From CAZEAC01 sp964510065 (lineage in GTDB: Bacteria; Bdellovibrionota_C; UBA2361; CAIXSY01), in assembly GCA_964510065.1 (NCBI GenBank), contig CAZEAC010000017.1, positions 1-64,000 of the forward strand: a DNA stretch of 64,000 nt. The letters are read 5' to 3'. The notes under the pieces are model-generated. The model worked only from the letters and a program-made list of their open reading frames with translations. It made no database searches and was not told the DNA's origin. The translations under genes and the position numbers were made by a program. Below are positions 53,482 through 62,075 of the stretch, piece by piece (position 1 is the stretch's first letter; each line of letters opens with the position of its first letter).

Positions 53482-55530
53482 ATGCGTATTCGGCTAGACT
53501 GCCTGGCCCCCTACCCGCGCTCGAGCAATGGCACGGGTACACGCTACTCTGACTGCAGTTTTATTACAGAGGACTCCGCCGTGGGCTTTGTCGATATCGA
53601 ATTTAACCTTCGCTCGCTTGGACGACACATTTCATCAAATACGGCTGCGCATGCGCCGCGTGCAGAATTTTGTCCATATCACAACGACAGCGCTGCTTCG
53701 GCCCCCCTTCGCGTTAACGCATACAAAGGAAGAAAAGCATCGGAGTCCTGCGCACAGTATCTCGTAGATACCACCTCGCCATTGGTTGTACTTGATTCTT
53801 ACTGTGTATGCTACCAAGGCTCGGAGACCAAACAGCTTTTCTATCTGCGCGGTGAGAAATGGCGCATACTTTCACCGGATGAAACTGCAATTGTAGTTCC
53901 GCTCTCTGAGCTGGTATCAAAAACCTACGCACGAGTTGGAGTCGAGGCGTTTCACTTCTCGCACGGAGCACTTCCTGTGGTAAGTTTTCTTCGTACCGGA
54001 AGAAGAATCAGTGAAATGTCGGCACTCACCGCAATGATCGCGGAGTGGTCACGAAGCGATGAAGTATTGGAATTCACCAATACACTTTCCCTGAGCTGCC
54101 CGGCACTGCCTGGACTTCCGTCTTTTCCCGTACATCGACTTGGACAACACTCACCGTACCGCACTCTCGATCCAGCACCGATTAGCGACATCTCTGGGAG
54201 TAACGTCGGATTGGTGTCGCAAATTAATGCAGGTGCGTTACGCAACGACATTAAACTTCATGCTGCACAGGCGAGTGCCGCCGTTCGAGAAATCGGGTGG
54301 CGCGCTATGGCCGAATGCATCGGGCGAGCCGCTGACATTTTTCTTCACGACACTCTCGAAGTAGGCGGAGTTCCGCTCAACCCCACAATGTACTGCCACC
54401 TTCAGTCACTTGTCACCGGCGCTACCGAGACACACTGCCGCCTCAACATGCAAAAGCTCCATCGCGTAATGAAAAATCTTCCCGAACTTTTTGAGAACCA
54501 TCTCAAAGCTTGGCAGCCGCAAGCTTCGTTGCAGAACTTCTCCCCAGACTTTTCGCATTGCGGAGAGAAAGTTCCAGTGCTCGGTGTGCACCTACCTTCG
54601 AATTCAGCTGGAGTACATCAGCTTTGGATTCCTTTCTTAGCGTTTGTTCCGATTCTGTTGAAGCCAGGCTCCGGCGAAATCTTCTCACCCGAAAGACTCC
54701 GCGCGGCTCTGCTCAAAGCCGGGATGCCTCCTGAAGCGCTCAGCATTTATCCGGGTACTGGCGTGGAACTTGTCTCCACGTTCCATCATTGCTGCAGATA
54801 CTCAATGATGTTTGGCAATCCCGCAGTCACCAAACAATTTCGCGGCGATCCTTGGGTAGATATTCATGGACCGGGACACAGCAAGATTATAATTGGCGCC
54901 GATTGCGCGGCTGACTGGGAAGATTACCTCGATCTTATCGTACAGAGCACCATTGAAAACGGCGGGAGAAGCTGCATTAACGCTTCGACGCTTATTGCTC
55001 CAAAGCCTTATGCAAAACGCATCGCAACGGCACTCGCGGATATTCTCGGCCCTATAGAACCCTTGCCGCTCAATGACACACAAGCGCAGCTTGCTGCCTA
55101 TCCACGCCCTGAAACTGCCGATCAGGTTTTCGCAAAAATGCTGCAGTCGTGCCGCGAAGGCCATGGCGAAATGTTCACTACCGACTTCGGAATTCGCGCC
55201 ATACGATACAGGAACTGCTCATTCTTGCGACCGGTAGTCGCCTATTTTCCGAAATTGAGCGAACCGGTTTCACGCTTTGAATTTCTCGCGCCGGCACTCG
55301 CCGTAAGCACTGATGAAGGAATTGCCTTTCGCGAGCAGCTTGGGCGCACGCTTGTTTGTACCTTGATTTCGCGCGACCCCCAACGTATCAACACCTTGCG
55401 TTCGCTCAGGGAAGGCCCTGGTCGCATGATTAGTCTTCTCAATGAAGAACCAAAGCCAACAACCGCCATCGATCAGCTCATGCCACTTGAAACCAATGTA
55501 ATTCGCTTTCTCTTTGAGCGGCGCGTCTAA
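53482..55530 (+). CDS. Divergent aldehyde dehydrogenase-superfamily protein
   Basis: I start at ATG 53482; a TTG at 53407 is in frame. The first about 350 residues show no recognisable motif. From about residue 360 the protein resembles the ALDH fold: HQLWIPFLAFVPILLKPGSG, ERLRAALLKAGMPPEALSIY and then PG. GGRSCINASTLIAPKPYA places Cys498 where the catalytic Cys of the family lies. The usual Glu general base was not located with confidence. It may act on an acyl-CoA or aldehyde substrate, or be inactive. The 682-residue length is well above the normal 480-500. It is divergent from the dehydrogenase-like gene. Confidence 0.55.
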   Translation: MRIRLDCLAPYPRSSNGTGTRYSDCSFITEDSAVGFVDIEFNLRSLGRHISSNTAAHAPRAEFCPYHNDSAASAPLRVNAYKGRKASESCAQYLVDTTSPLVVLDSYCVCYQGSETKQLFYLRGEKWRILSPDETAIVVPLSELVSKTYARVGVEAFHFSHGALPVVSFLRTGRRISEMSALTAMIAEWSRSDEVLEFTNTLSLSCPALPGLPSFPVHRLGQHSPYRTLDPAPISDISGSNVGLVSQINAGALRNDIKLHAAQASAAVREIGWRAMAECIGRAADIFLHDTLEVGGVPLNPTMYCHLQSLVTGATETHCRLNMQKLHRVMKNLPELFENHLKAWQPQASLQNFSPDFSHCGEKVPVLGVHLPSNSAGVHQLWIPFLAFVPILLKPGSGEIFSPERLRAALLKAGMPPEALSIYPGTGVELVSTFHHCCRYSMMFGNPAVTKQFRGDPWVDIHGPGHSKIIIGADCAADWEDYLDLIVQSTIENGGRSCINASTLIAPKPYAKRIATALADILGPIEPLPLNDTQAQLAAYPRPETADQVFAKMLQSCREGHGEMFTTDFGIRAIRYRNCSFLRPVVAYFPKLSEPVSRFEFLAPALAVSTDEGIAFREQLGRTLVCTLISRDPQRINTLRSLREGPGRMISLLNEEPKPTTAIDQLMPLETNVIRFLFERRV

Positions 55531-55557
55531 ACGAAGAAGCCCACGAACGGTTATTAT

Positions 55558-55581
55558 AGTCCAAAGCCCTTCGGGCTGACT
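55558..55581. other. Small hairpin after the ALDH-like gene
   Basis: AGCCC at 55565-55569 pairs with GGGCT at 55573-55577, extended by AGT/ACT outside. No T-run follows. It lies in the 88-bp space before the next gene. Confidence 0.3.
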
Positions 55582-55618
55582 ACCTCTTCTACTTCGCGCT
55601 TAATCAAAGGGACGAGAT

Positions 55619-56839
55619 ATGATCAATATAAACCCGTTTCGCCGGTTTGGCAGCACTAATGCAAAGCTAGAAAAGGCTCCGGCGCAGATTGCGCGGACAA
55701 ATTTTAAAGGAGCCTCGCTGGAGAGCGCCACCCTTCCCGATCATCGTGATAGCGCCGCGCCGCAGGCCAATGCAGCCTCGCCCGCGGAGAAAACACAAGC
55801 GCCGAAGGAGCGATCCTTTGCCTCTTCAATATGGGGACTCGCAAAAGGCTGCTGGCACATCTGGCAAAAAGGCTGCGAGCTCTTGCCAAAGCCTTGGAAT
55901 ACAATTGTAAAGTATGCAGGTCCAGTTGCCGCGGCAACTGTCGGCGCAGTTTTCTACAATACCATTGCTACGAATGCCATCCTGGCGATACAGCTCTTTG
56001 GCGGCATGCTCAAGCCTATCGGCTTGAGTGCGGCCTTTCTCGTGCCGATGGTTTCGGCAAAGCCACTATTTGAAAAAATTCAGAAATTTACAGGCTGGGA
56101 CCCCTCGCCCTTCATGAAGCAGGTGATTATTCGTGGGTTTCAAGCTACGATGTTGGTGGGCGCCGCAATCTTCGTCCAGACAATTGAATTGGGGTTACTG
56201 ACGTGGGCGATGTGGGCCGGTGCGGCTTGCGCAGTCGGGTATGTCGGTAACAAGCTCCTAAAAAATAAACGCGCAGCAATTTTTACAGCCACGGGCGCCG
56301 CGGCGCTCTTACCATTACTTGACTGGGCCACGATCCGAAATTACGACGTGACAATAAAAAGCGCTGCTCCGGACCCAGAAGTCGGTGCGTGGAATATCGG
56401 CACCGATCTCTCTGTGAAAGATCACTGGATGAAGATCCTCTGGCCATTCTGGAAGCAGAGTCCACCAAGTGGCAAGAACGGCATGGTGCTGCTCGTGAAG
56501 GATGAGGCGCTGCTTATTCCGCCGCACCGCTCAGCAAACTCCTTTTATTCCGAATTTCAGGGACTTGTCGGAAAGCAGATTCGAGTCGGTACTATTCACG
56601 GCTGGGCGAAGATGCTTGGTAATAACTTTCAACCGAATGTGATCAATTTCTCACAGCAAAATGTCAGCCCGAGTGTATCCGCAACTCAAGTTTTGCCGGT
56701 TGAGCCGCTCACTCCTTCAATTACCAACGCGCCGGCGGCGGTGGTAAGCACCCAAAAGCTTGATTTTCAGAATTTCAGTTTCGGCTCCAGCAACACCACT
56801 TTTCGTGCAGGCGCAACGAATGCCCTCAAAGCGCAGTAA
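55619..56839 (+). CDS. Hypothetical membrane protein, 406 aa
   Basis: ATG 55619 has AAGGGA upstream. The first 80 residues are polar (KAPAQIARTNFKGASLES). Then several hydrophobic segments: about 100-120 (VAAATVGAVFYNTIATNAIL), 125-145 (MLKPIGLSAAFLVPMVSA), 175-200 and 205-245 (TWAMWAGAACAVGYVG, AAIFTATGAAALLPLL). A soluble C-terminal part includes KNGMVLLVKDEALLIPPHRS. No family is recognised. It lies in the same direction as the small helical gene at 56977. Confidence 0.6.
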   Translation: MININPFRRFGSTNAKLEKAPAQIARTNFKGASLESATLPDHRDSAAPQANAASPAEKTQAPKERSFASSIWGLAKGCWHIWQKGCELLPKPWNTIVKYAGPVAAATVGAVFYNTIATNAILAIQLFGGMLKPIGLSAAFLVPMVSAKPLFEKIQKFTGWDPSPFMKQVIIRGFQATMLVGAAIFVQTIELGLLTWAMWAGAACAVGYVGNKLLKNKRAAIFTATGAAALLPLLDWATIRNYDVTIKSAAPDPEVGAWNIGTDLSVKDHWMKILWPFWKQSPPSGKNGMVLLVKDEALLIPPHRSANSFYSEFQGLVGKQIRVGTIHGWAKMLGNNFQPNVINFSQQNVSPSVSATQVLPVEPLTPSITNAPAAVVSTQKLDFQNFSFGSSNTTFRAGATNALKAQ

Positions 56840-56976
56840 AAGAACAGGCAACTTTAGGGCGATTTCCACGAATTGTCTTTAGCCCGGACTTCTCACAGCT
56901 TTCTGCTGCGAAAGTCCAGCTTAGGTCGCATAAGCATAAAGCGCCCACCAAACCAACTATAATTAAGGAGACAGTC

Positions 56977-57267
56977 ATGGCCTCAAGCGTAAGTGGAACT
57001 TCATCATCAAAAAATAGCACCCCAGTTTTCGAAACCGATCCCAACATAAAGAAGCTCGGCAAAGCTGCCAACCATGCTGAAGATGCCCTGCAAACTGAGA
57101 TGAATAAGCTTGATAACGCGAATCTTAGTGAAAAGGACAAACAGGAAGTTCTTTTTAAAATTCAGCAGATTCAAAACTTCATCGAGAGAATCTACGCGTT
57201 AATGTCAAATTTAATCGAGAGCAGCCACCGCACCATGATGGGTATTATTAACAAGATCAGCGCATAA
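56977..57267 (+). CDS. Small helical protein resembling type III secretion needle subunits
   Basis: ATG 56977 follows AAGGAGA. The 96-residue protein has a Ser-rich start and then two helices joined at KLDNANLSEKDK. The C-terminus, QNFIERIYALMSNLIESSHR followed by MMGIINKISA, has the spacing and hydrophobic pattern of YscF/EscF-type needle proteins, which have about 80-90 residues and end in a helix with IIxKI-like sequence. No other type III secretion genes are in this window, so the resemblance may be only the helical-hairpin shape. Its end overlaps the convergent hydrolase gene by 11 bp. Confidence 0.4.
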   Translation: MASSVSGTSSSKNSTPVFETDPNIKKLGKAANHAEDALQTEMNKLDNANLSEKDKQEVLFKIQQIQNFIERIYALMSNLIESSHRTMMGIINKISA

Positions 57268-58585
57268 GCAGCCGATGTTCGACCAGGAAGCGTACCACCT
57301 GGTCGAATGCTCTTGAGCGCTTGAACTGTGCCGCATGACCGCCACGAAACCAGTGCATTTCGGGTTTGCCCCAACTGTCGTGGAGCTGCTTCACTTGGCG
57401 TGCCGGCACCATTCGATCGCCGATACCGCCGATGATCATCATGCGCTTTGGGTCGACTTTCGGCGAATAGCAGAGAGGCGAATGCACACGATAGATATCC
57501 TGTAAAAGGTCAAGGGTCAGACCGGCCTTCTTGAGCCGCCGGAACTCACCATCGCCGCGCAACATCTCCCAGGCCATGTCTGGCATCGAGACCATCGGCA
57601 CGATTGGTACGGCAAAATCAACGCGATCAAGTGCTGACCAAAGCAGTCCCGCATACGCGCCTAGACTCAATCCGACCCAGCCGAAGGGGACTTTTCGCGA
57701 CGTTTCGAGCCATCCGCGCAGCGCACGAAGATCAGAGATCACCTGACCCATCGCCTCATTGGTGCGCACAACATTAGTGCTTGGAAAGAGCGCGCCGGAT
57801 TCGATCGCTCGACGTCCATGGAATGGAAGCTCTATGAGCGCCACATCCATACCGTGATGATAAAAATAGCCTGGACGAAACGCCAAAGAGTTGAGCCGTT
57901 GATCTCCCATCGTCCAACCATGGATCGCCACCATCAGCGCTGTTGGCGTCGCGTGATGGCGCCAGTAGCGCGCATGCACGATTCGATTTTTACCCTGTGG
58001 GTCATATTCCTTTTCGAACCCAGGGTACTGCACCCGATAGCTGCTCTCGAAACTCAGATCAACAATTTCACCATCGGCAAGTCCATGCACTTTGACTTCG
58101 TTTACTTTGGGCAATGCCGGAACACGGAAAAAATGTTGCGGCGACCGTCTGAAGTCGCCTGAGTTGTAGAAAGCCGCGGCATCCTGCACAAGCGTGAGGT
58201 CGATGTTTCCGAAGCTCTTTTGAAGCGAGAACGAAAGGAACTGTCGTGCGATCCAGCCAAGCGCGCGCTCGAGCTCTTCGCCTCCGGTAAGGGTAAGCCT
58301 TTCTATCTGGCTTAGTCGGCTCTCCGGCGTCGTGTCTACTATGCAGTAATCTGAGAGGTCGGTTTCCCGCTTATAAACCACGTTAAACTGCTCCGTACCA
58401 TAAGTATCGACCAATGCTGGCAAAAGCTGTAGACATGGGCAACCGCCTGCTTTTTGGCGTATGCGTCGTTGCGAAAGGTGAGTGCTCCCTGCGACTTGCA
58501 GATGCAATGTCTCGGTCGTACTCACCTTTCGCGCCTCGCCAACACCAAAAATCAGGCGCTTACAAATTTTGTACCCGCTATCCAT
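57257..58585 (-). CDS. Alpha/beta hydrolase family protein
   Basis: The catalytic elements are plain: an oxyanion-like VAIHGWTMGDQ, the nucleophile elbow VPFGWVGLSLGAYAGLLW (GLSLG), an Asp in MMIIGGIGDRMVP and a His in WFRGGHAAQF. Residues about 110-190 form an N-terminal extension (DAAAFYNSGDFRRSPQHFFR). The true start is uncertain: the frame is open to ATG 58585, but that lies inside the 5' region of the DNA glycosylase gene. No clear ribosome site decides between starts. The substrate is not evident, and it resembles cytoplasmic esterase or lipase-like hydrolases. Confidence 0.8.
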   Translation of the reverse strand: MDSGYKICKRLIFGVGEARKVSTTETLHLQVAGSTHLSQRRIRQKAGGCPCLQLLPALVDTYGTEQFNVVYKRETDLSDYCIVDTTPESRLSQIERLTLTGGEELERALGWIARQFLSFSLQKSFGNIDLTLVQDAAAFYNSGDFRRSPQHFFRVPALPKVNEVKVHGLADGEIVDLSFESSYRVQYPGFEKEYDPQGKNRIVHARYWRHHATPTALMVAIHGWTMGDQRLNSLAFRPGYFYHHGMDVALIELPFHGRRAIESGALFPSTNVVRTNEAMGQVISDLRALRGWLETSRKVPFGWVGLSLGAYAGLLWSALDRVDFAVPIVPMVSMPDMAWEMLRGDGEFRRLKKAGLTLDLLQDIYRVHSPLCYSPKVDPKRMMIIGGIGDRMVPARQVKQLHDSWGKPEMHWFRGGHAAQFKRSRAFDQVVRFLVEHRLLMR

Positions 58586-58671
58586 TTGGACTCAGAGTCC
58601 GAGACCAACGATTCAGGGCTGGGATAGGGAATCCGGGTACGTTCAGATGGAGAGGACAAAGACGTTCACCT

Positions 58672-59265
58672 ATGCGGCTACCAAACGAATTTTACAACCT
58701 TGCGACGCTCGAACTGGCTCCCGCGCTCTTGGGCCAAAAGCTCTGTACCAAGGTACGCGGGAGGCTCACCAGCGGTACTATCGTCGAAGTCGAGGCCTAT
58801 CTCGGTGTAGACGACCCGGCCTGTCACGCGTCGCGCGGCCCAACGCCCAGGAATCAGGTAATGTTTCAAAGCCCGGGCCACTGTTACGTCTACTTTATCT
58901 ACGGTATGTACTACTGCCTGAATGTCGTAAGTGATGCGGTAGGAGTAGGAAGCGCGGTACTTATTCGGGCAGTTGAGCCGCTCGACGGGATCGCAACGAT
59001 GCAGTACCGCCGCGGAAATAAAATCAGACCAATCGATCTTACGAGTGGACCGGGAAAGCTTACCGAGGCATTCGGTGTCTCCAAGAATTTTTCAGGCGAG
59101 CACTTCGCCACGTCAGAACTGATTTGGCTCGAAGCGCAAGATTCCGTTCCAGAGAATCGGATTACGCGAACTTCGCGAATTGGAATCTCAGTGGCACGCG
59201 AAAAGCCCTGGCGCTTTTATATTTCGGGAAATCCCTTCGTGAGCCGAGTAGCCCCTAAGGCATAA
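58672..59265 (+). CDS. 3-methyladenine DNA glycosylase (Mpg/AAG family)
   Basis: The family spans nearly the whole protein: LAPALLGQKLCTKVRGRLTS, IVEVEAYLGVDDPACHASRG, VMFQSPGHCYVYFIYGMYYC, VLIRAVEPL and SGPGKLTEAFGV. The Glu in VEVEAYLG is the family's catalytic residue. It excises alkylated purines in base excision repair. I chose ATG 58672 for a 197-residue protein of normal size, since a frame open to 58414 would add an unrelated Arg-rich stretch over the divergent hydrolase gene. Confidence 0.92.
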   Translation: MRLPNEFYNLATLELAPALLGQKLCTKVRGRLTSGTIVEVEAYLGVDDPACHASRGPTPRNQVMFQSPGHCYVYFIYGMYYCLNVVSDAVGVGSAVLIRAVEPLDGIATMQYRRGNKIRPIDLTSGPGKLTEAFGVSKNFSGEHFATSELIWLEAQDSVPENRITRTSRIGISVAREKPWRFYISGNPFVSRVAPKA

Positions 59266-59286
59266 TTTCGAATTATTGGGGTTACC

Positions 59287-59703
59287 TTACGCGGCCAAAT
59301 TGAGCCGCTCTTTCATTTCATTTGCAAAGTGCTCTTCGCGTTGATCAATAAAACCATCAGCATTCGCCACGCGCATCAAAATCTGGAAAAGGTGGTTACG
59401 CTGGTCTGAATCAAGGCGATCATTGAGCTGCTGCAAAAATTCGTCGGTGCGCTTTCGCTCTTTCATTAGAAATTCCGCGACCGACAAGATCTGCGAAGCT
59501 TCGTCACCCATAATTTGGAATTCATGCTCAATAGCCGAGATCATTTCGCTGAGCTCTTCCCTATTAAGCTCACCATCAACATTCGCCATTTCCCAAAGAA
59601 ATGCGGCGATCGCAACTTGCAGCTGTGTATCGGCGGGAACGCCGTGACGATCGCTACCCAAGTATGTCTTGGCCGACACTAATTCCCTGTATCGGTAGTA
59701 CAT
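59287..59703 (-). CDS. TerB-like (TerB/DjlA-type) helical protein
   Basis: The 138-residue protein has two half-repeats: VAIAAFLWEMANVDGELNRE with ELSEMISAIEHEF, and HLFQILMRVANADGFIDQRE with EHFANEMKERL. The D-G-x(2)-x-E-type acidic turns in ANVDGEL and ANADGFI match the TerB fold. Family members are tied to tellurite resistance or envelope-stress functions, often as partners of other proteins. No other tellurite genes are nearby. It is convergent with the glycosylase gene, with 21 bp between their stops. Confidence 0.8.
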   Translation of the reverse strand: MYYRYRELVSAKTYLGSDRHGVPADTQLQVAIAAFLWEMANVDGELNREELSEMISAIEHEFQIMGDEASQILSVAEFLMKERKRTDEFLQQLNDRLDSDQRNHLFQILMRVANADGFIDQREEHFANEMKERLNLAA

Positions 59704-59812
59704 TTTCGCACCCGTTGCTTAAACTACAGATGGTCCGCTCCAGAACCATCTGCTCGATTGTTTCCCACTGGTAGTTATTGTGCCGCCTCAAAAAAATGTG
59801 CGCTCACATTTG

Positions 59813-60109
59813 TTAACCAAGCAAGATCTCCTCGAGCGCCAGTTTTCTACGCATAAACTCGCGAAATCGCTTCTCTTCTCGATCCCAGGCGATACCCCTT
59901 TTCTGAGCCGGCCGCAGCGTTCTTAGTACCGCTCTGCCGGCTCGGAGCCGAATTCCCGAGACCATCAGAAATGGCCCAAAGGATGAAGATTTAAAGAGAC
60001 GGTAGTGCCCGCGCCTGATACCTTCAACTGTTCGTGGCACGAAAAACACACCGATAAATACCAGATTCTCTTCAGGCGAAGATCGCATCGTTTTGTCCGT
60101 AAAATCCAT
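59813..60109 (-). CDS. Small basic hypothetical protein, 98 aa
   Basis: Starts at ATG 60109. The sequence (FIGVFFVPRTVEGIRRGHYR, FLMVSGIRLRAGRAVLRTLR) is rich in Arg and hydrophobic residues and has no signal peptide. The last part is charged (KRFREFMRRKLALEEILLG). No family is recognised. It lies upstream of the TerB-like gene on the same strand, 109 bp away, and is divergent from the Cys-rich protein gene. Confidence 0.4.
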   Translation of the reverse strand: MDFTDKTMRSSPEENLVFIGVFFVPRTVEGIRRGHYRLFKSSSFGPFLMVSGIRLRAGRAVLRTLRPAQKRGIAWDREEKRFREFMRRKLALEEILLG

Positions 60110-60295
60110 ACTTAATTGACTTTATTTGCAAGCGAAGCACACTCCAATCTCGCTCGCACCACTGTGTTCGTGAAAAAACCCGCAAGGTTGATTACTATTT
60201 TTGATAAAATCGTTGATTTTCGAAGATTTCCTTTTGCGTACTAGGTCGCGAATCCCTATAATTCGGCTCAAAAAGTACTTTCGAAGAGGCCGTTT

Positions 60296-62002
60296 ATGCT
60301 GAATAAACCTGTAACTTTGCTTTTAAGCCTGTTTTTCTGTGCATCTGCACTGGCAAATATTCAGCCGGTTGTCGAGTGTATTGATAATAATGGTGACGGG
60401 ACTTATACCGCTCGTTGGCGCTATGCCAAAGACTTTCAACCGGCCACGATAATCGAACCGGGAACTAACAACGCTCAATCAAAGAACTACTTCACTCCGG
60501 CGCCACAACCAGTGCCTTATTTTCCTGGACAGCCCGGATCGGCCTCCGATCCCTTTATCTTTACTAATAGCCAACCGTCCGAAAGTTCTTTCACCACAAC
60601 TTTCAGTGACACATTAAGCTGGATAATTGGCTTTACCCTTAGCGGCGGATATCCAATCGGCCCCTTCTGTGCCGCCGCGGCAAGTTCACAGGCTGGCTGC
60701 GCCGCCGTGCTCGATACCTTCCAGCAATTGGGCTGTCACTGCGATGCTGAAGGCGATGGCGGTACTGTAGGCGATGACCTACCATGCTGCGTGCAGACAG
60801 CCTGTGGAAGCGTTACTCCGACAGGAGCATGCATCGATAAACTCGCCAATGGAAGTTTAATTGCCCGATTTGGTTATAACAACTCGAGTGCGCACGCGCG
60901 AAAAATCGCTGTCGGGCCGCTCAATACACTTACTCCGAGTTCGCTGCCTGCAGCCCAGCCAACCCTATTTCTCCCGGGCAACATCGTGAACGCATTCTCA
61001 GTTGCGTTCGACCCGGCGATAACTCCAAGCGTGAGCTGGAGCGTCGATGGCAACAGTGCCAGCGCCAGTAGCAACTCACCGGCCTGCTCTCAAGCGCCAG
61101 CGCCAAGCTGCGCAATTGTGGGTACGCTCACTAAGAACTGCACCGGTCAGTCCACGGTATTTTCCCTAGATAGCAGCGGATCTGGTCCAGCATCGAGCTA
61201 CTACTGGTCAACGACCTGCGAAAACGCCCTAATTTCTGATGCTGAAAGCGCAAAAACTTCGATCTCTCTCGCAAATCCTGGAATCGGAATTGCTGCGCAA
61301 TGTGCGGTGACGCTGACGGTGTCGAATGGAGCGACACTTACCACTTGTAGCACGCCGGTAAATGTTCCGGCATGCCAAACCGATTGCAGGAACGCTGATG
61401 GCAGCAGCGCCAAGATTGACGACTGCGGCGTTTGCGGCGGAAACAACTCCTGCTTTGATTGCAATGGAGTAAAGAACGGCCCAGCAAAGAAGGATCAATG
61501 CGGTTTATGCGGAGGTGATGGAACCACCTGCCTTGGCTGTGCCGACGCCGATATCTCCTCACAGCTTTTTGCTCTCGATGGAAACGCCAGCCGCCAGGCG
61601 GCACTGGTCCGTCGCGCAGCAGCCGAGGTGCGAAGAAGCCCGGAGGGCAAATCAAAAATAGTGCGCAGCACAGTGCGTAAGCTGGCAGTTGCCGCTAATG
61701 TCCTTTACAACGACAACTGGACGCTTACGTGGAGCCTCCCTCGAATTGTCAGTAGCTGCACCAATCAGATCCTCTGCACAACCATTGACAACTCAGTCAC
61801 GCTAACCTCCTACCGGAGCCGTGCGGCTGAACTTCGAAATATCGTCGGAAGCGTTTTGGAATTTGTCGCAGACTCAAAGAATTCTAAACTTCGTAATAAA
61901 GTTACCGCACTAAAAAGACGCGCCGGAAAGCGTTATGGCGAAGCAATTTCGGTGGCGGCAAAGATCCCAGCGACCAGCAGTGCCTGCGTTGGGCCGGTTT
62001 AA
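60296..62002 (+). CDS. Secreted Cys-rich protein with CGVCGG-type repeats
   Basis: ATG 60296 has GAGG upstream. Signal peptide residues 1-20 (VTLLLSLFFCASALA). Two related domains occur in the first 270 residues (IQPVVECIDNNGDGTYTARW; TPTGACIDKLANGSLIARFG), each with a Cys and a strand pattern. Residues about 360-420 hold DDCGVCGGNNSCFDCNGVKN and KDQCGLCGGDGTTCLGC, the Cys-Gly repeat type seen in some extracellular matrix proteins. The C-terminal 150 residues are basic and helical. About 568 residues in total. It is likely a surface or matrix protein with disulfides. Confidence 0.7.
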   Translation: MLNKPVTLLLSLFFCASALANIQPVVECIDNNGDGTYTARWRYAKDFQPATIIEPGTNNAQSKNYFTPAPQPVPYFPGQPGSASDPFIFTNSQPSESSFTTTFSDTLSWIIGFTLSGGYPIGPFCAAAASSQAGCAAVLDTFQQLGCHCDAEGDGGTVGDDLPCCVQTACGSVTPTGACIDKLANGSLIARFGYNNSSAHARKIAVGPLNTLTPSSLPAAQPTLFLPGNIVNAFSVAFDPAITPSVSWSVDGNSASASSNSPACSQAPAPSCAIVGTLTKNCTGQSTVFSLDSSGSGPASSYYWSTTCENALISDAESAKTSISLANPGIGIAAQCAVTLTVSNGATLTTCSTPVNVPACQTDCRNADGSSAKIDDCGVCGGNNSCFDCNGVKNGPAKKDQCGLCGGDGTTCLGCADADISSQLFALDGNASRQAALVRRAAAEVRRSPEGKSKIVRSTVRKLAVAANVLYNDNWTLTWSLPRIVSSCTNQILCTTIDNSVTLTSYRSRAAELRNIVGSVLEFVADSKNSKLRNKVTALKRRAGKRYGEAISVAAKIPATSSACVGPV

Positions 62003-62008
62003 TTAGGG

Positions 62009-62024
62009 TCTGTCCCTTTTTTTT
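62009..62024 (+). terminator. Possible weak terminator after the Cys-rich gene
   Basis: AGGG and CCCT form a 4-bp stem around TCTGT, followed directly by a run of eight T. The stem is short, so termination is uncertain. Confidence 0.35.
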
Positions 62025-62025
62025 A

Positions 62026-62051
62026 GCGCTGGCGAACTCTTTCGCCAGCGC
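62026..62051. repeat. Perfect 11-bp inverted repeat upstream of the efflux operon
   Basis: GCGCTGGCGAA at 62026-62036 pairs with TTCGCCAGCGC at 62041-62051 around the loop CTCT. It lies 24 bp before the GTG start of the TolC-like gene, where it could shape translation or serve as an operator. Confidence 0.6.
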
Positions 62052-62075
62052 CCAGGGAGATGGTAGGCTTGGCTG

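Noticed and set aside
55558..55581. AGCCCTTCGGGCT hairpin as a strong terminator
   Set aside because: The stem is only 5-8 bp and no T-run follows, so I list it only as a hairpin.
62015..62051. The 11-bp inverted repeat read as an intrinsic terminator
   Set aside because: The T-run lies before the hairpin on the plus strand and would be A on the minus strand, so it does not fit a terminator in either direction. The smaller AGGG/CCCT stem upstream fits slightly better.
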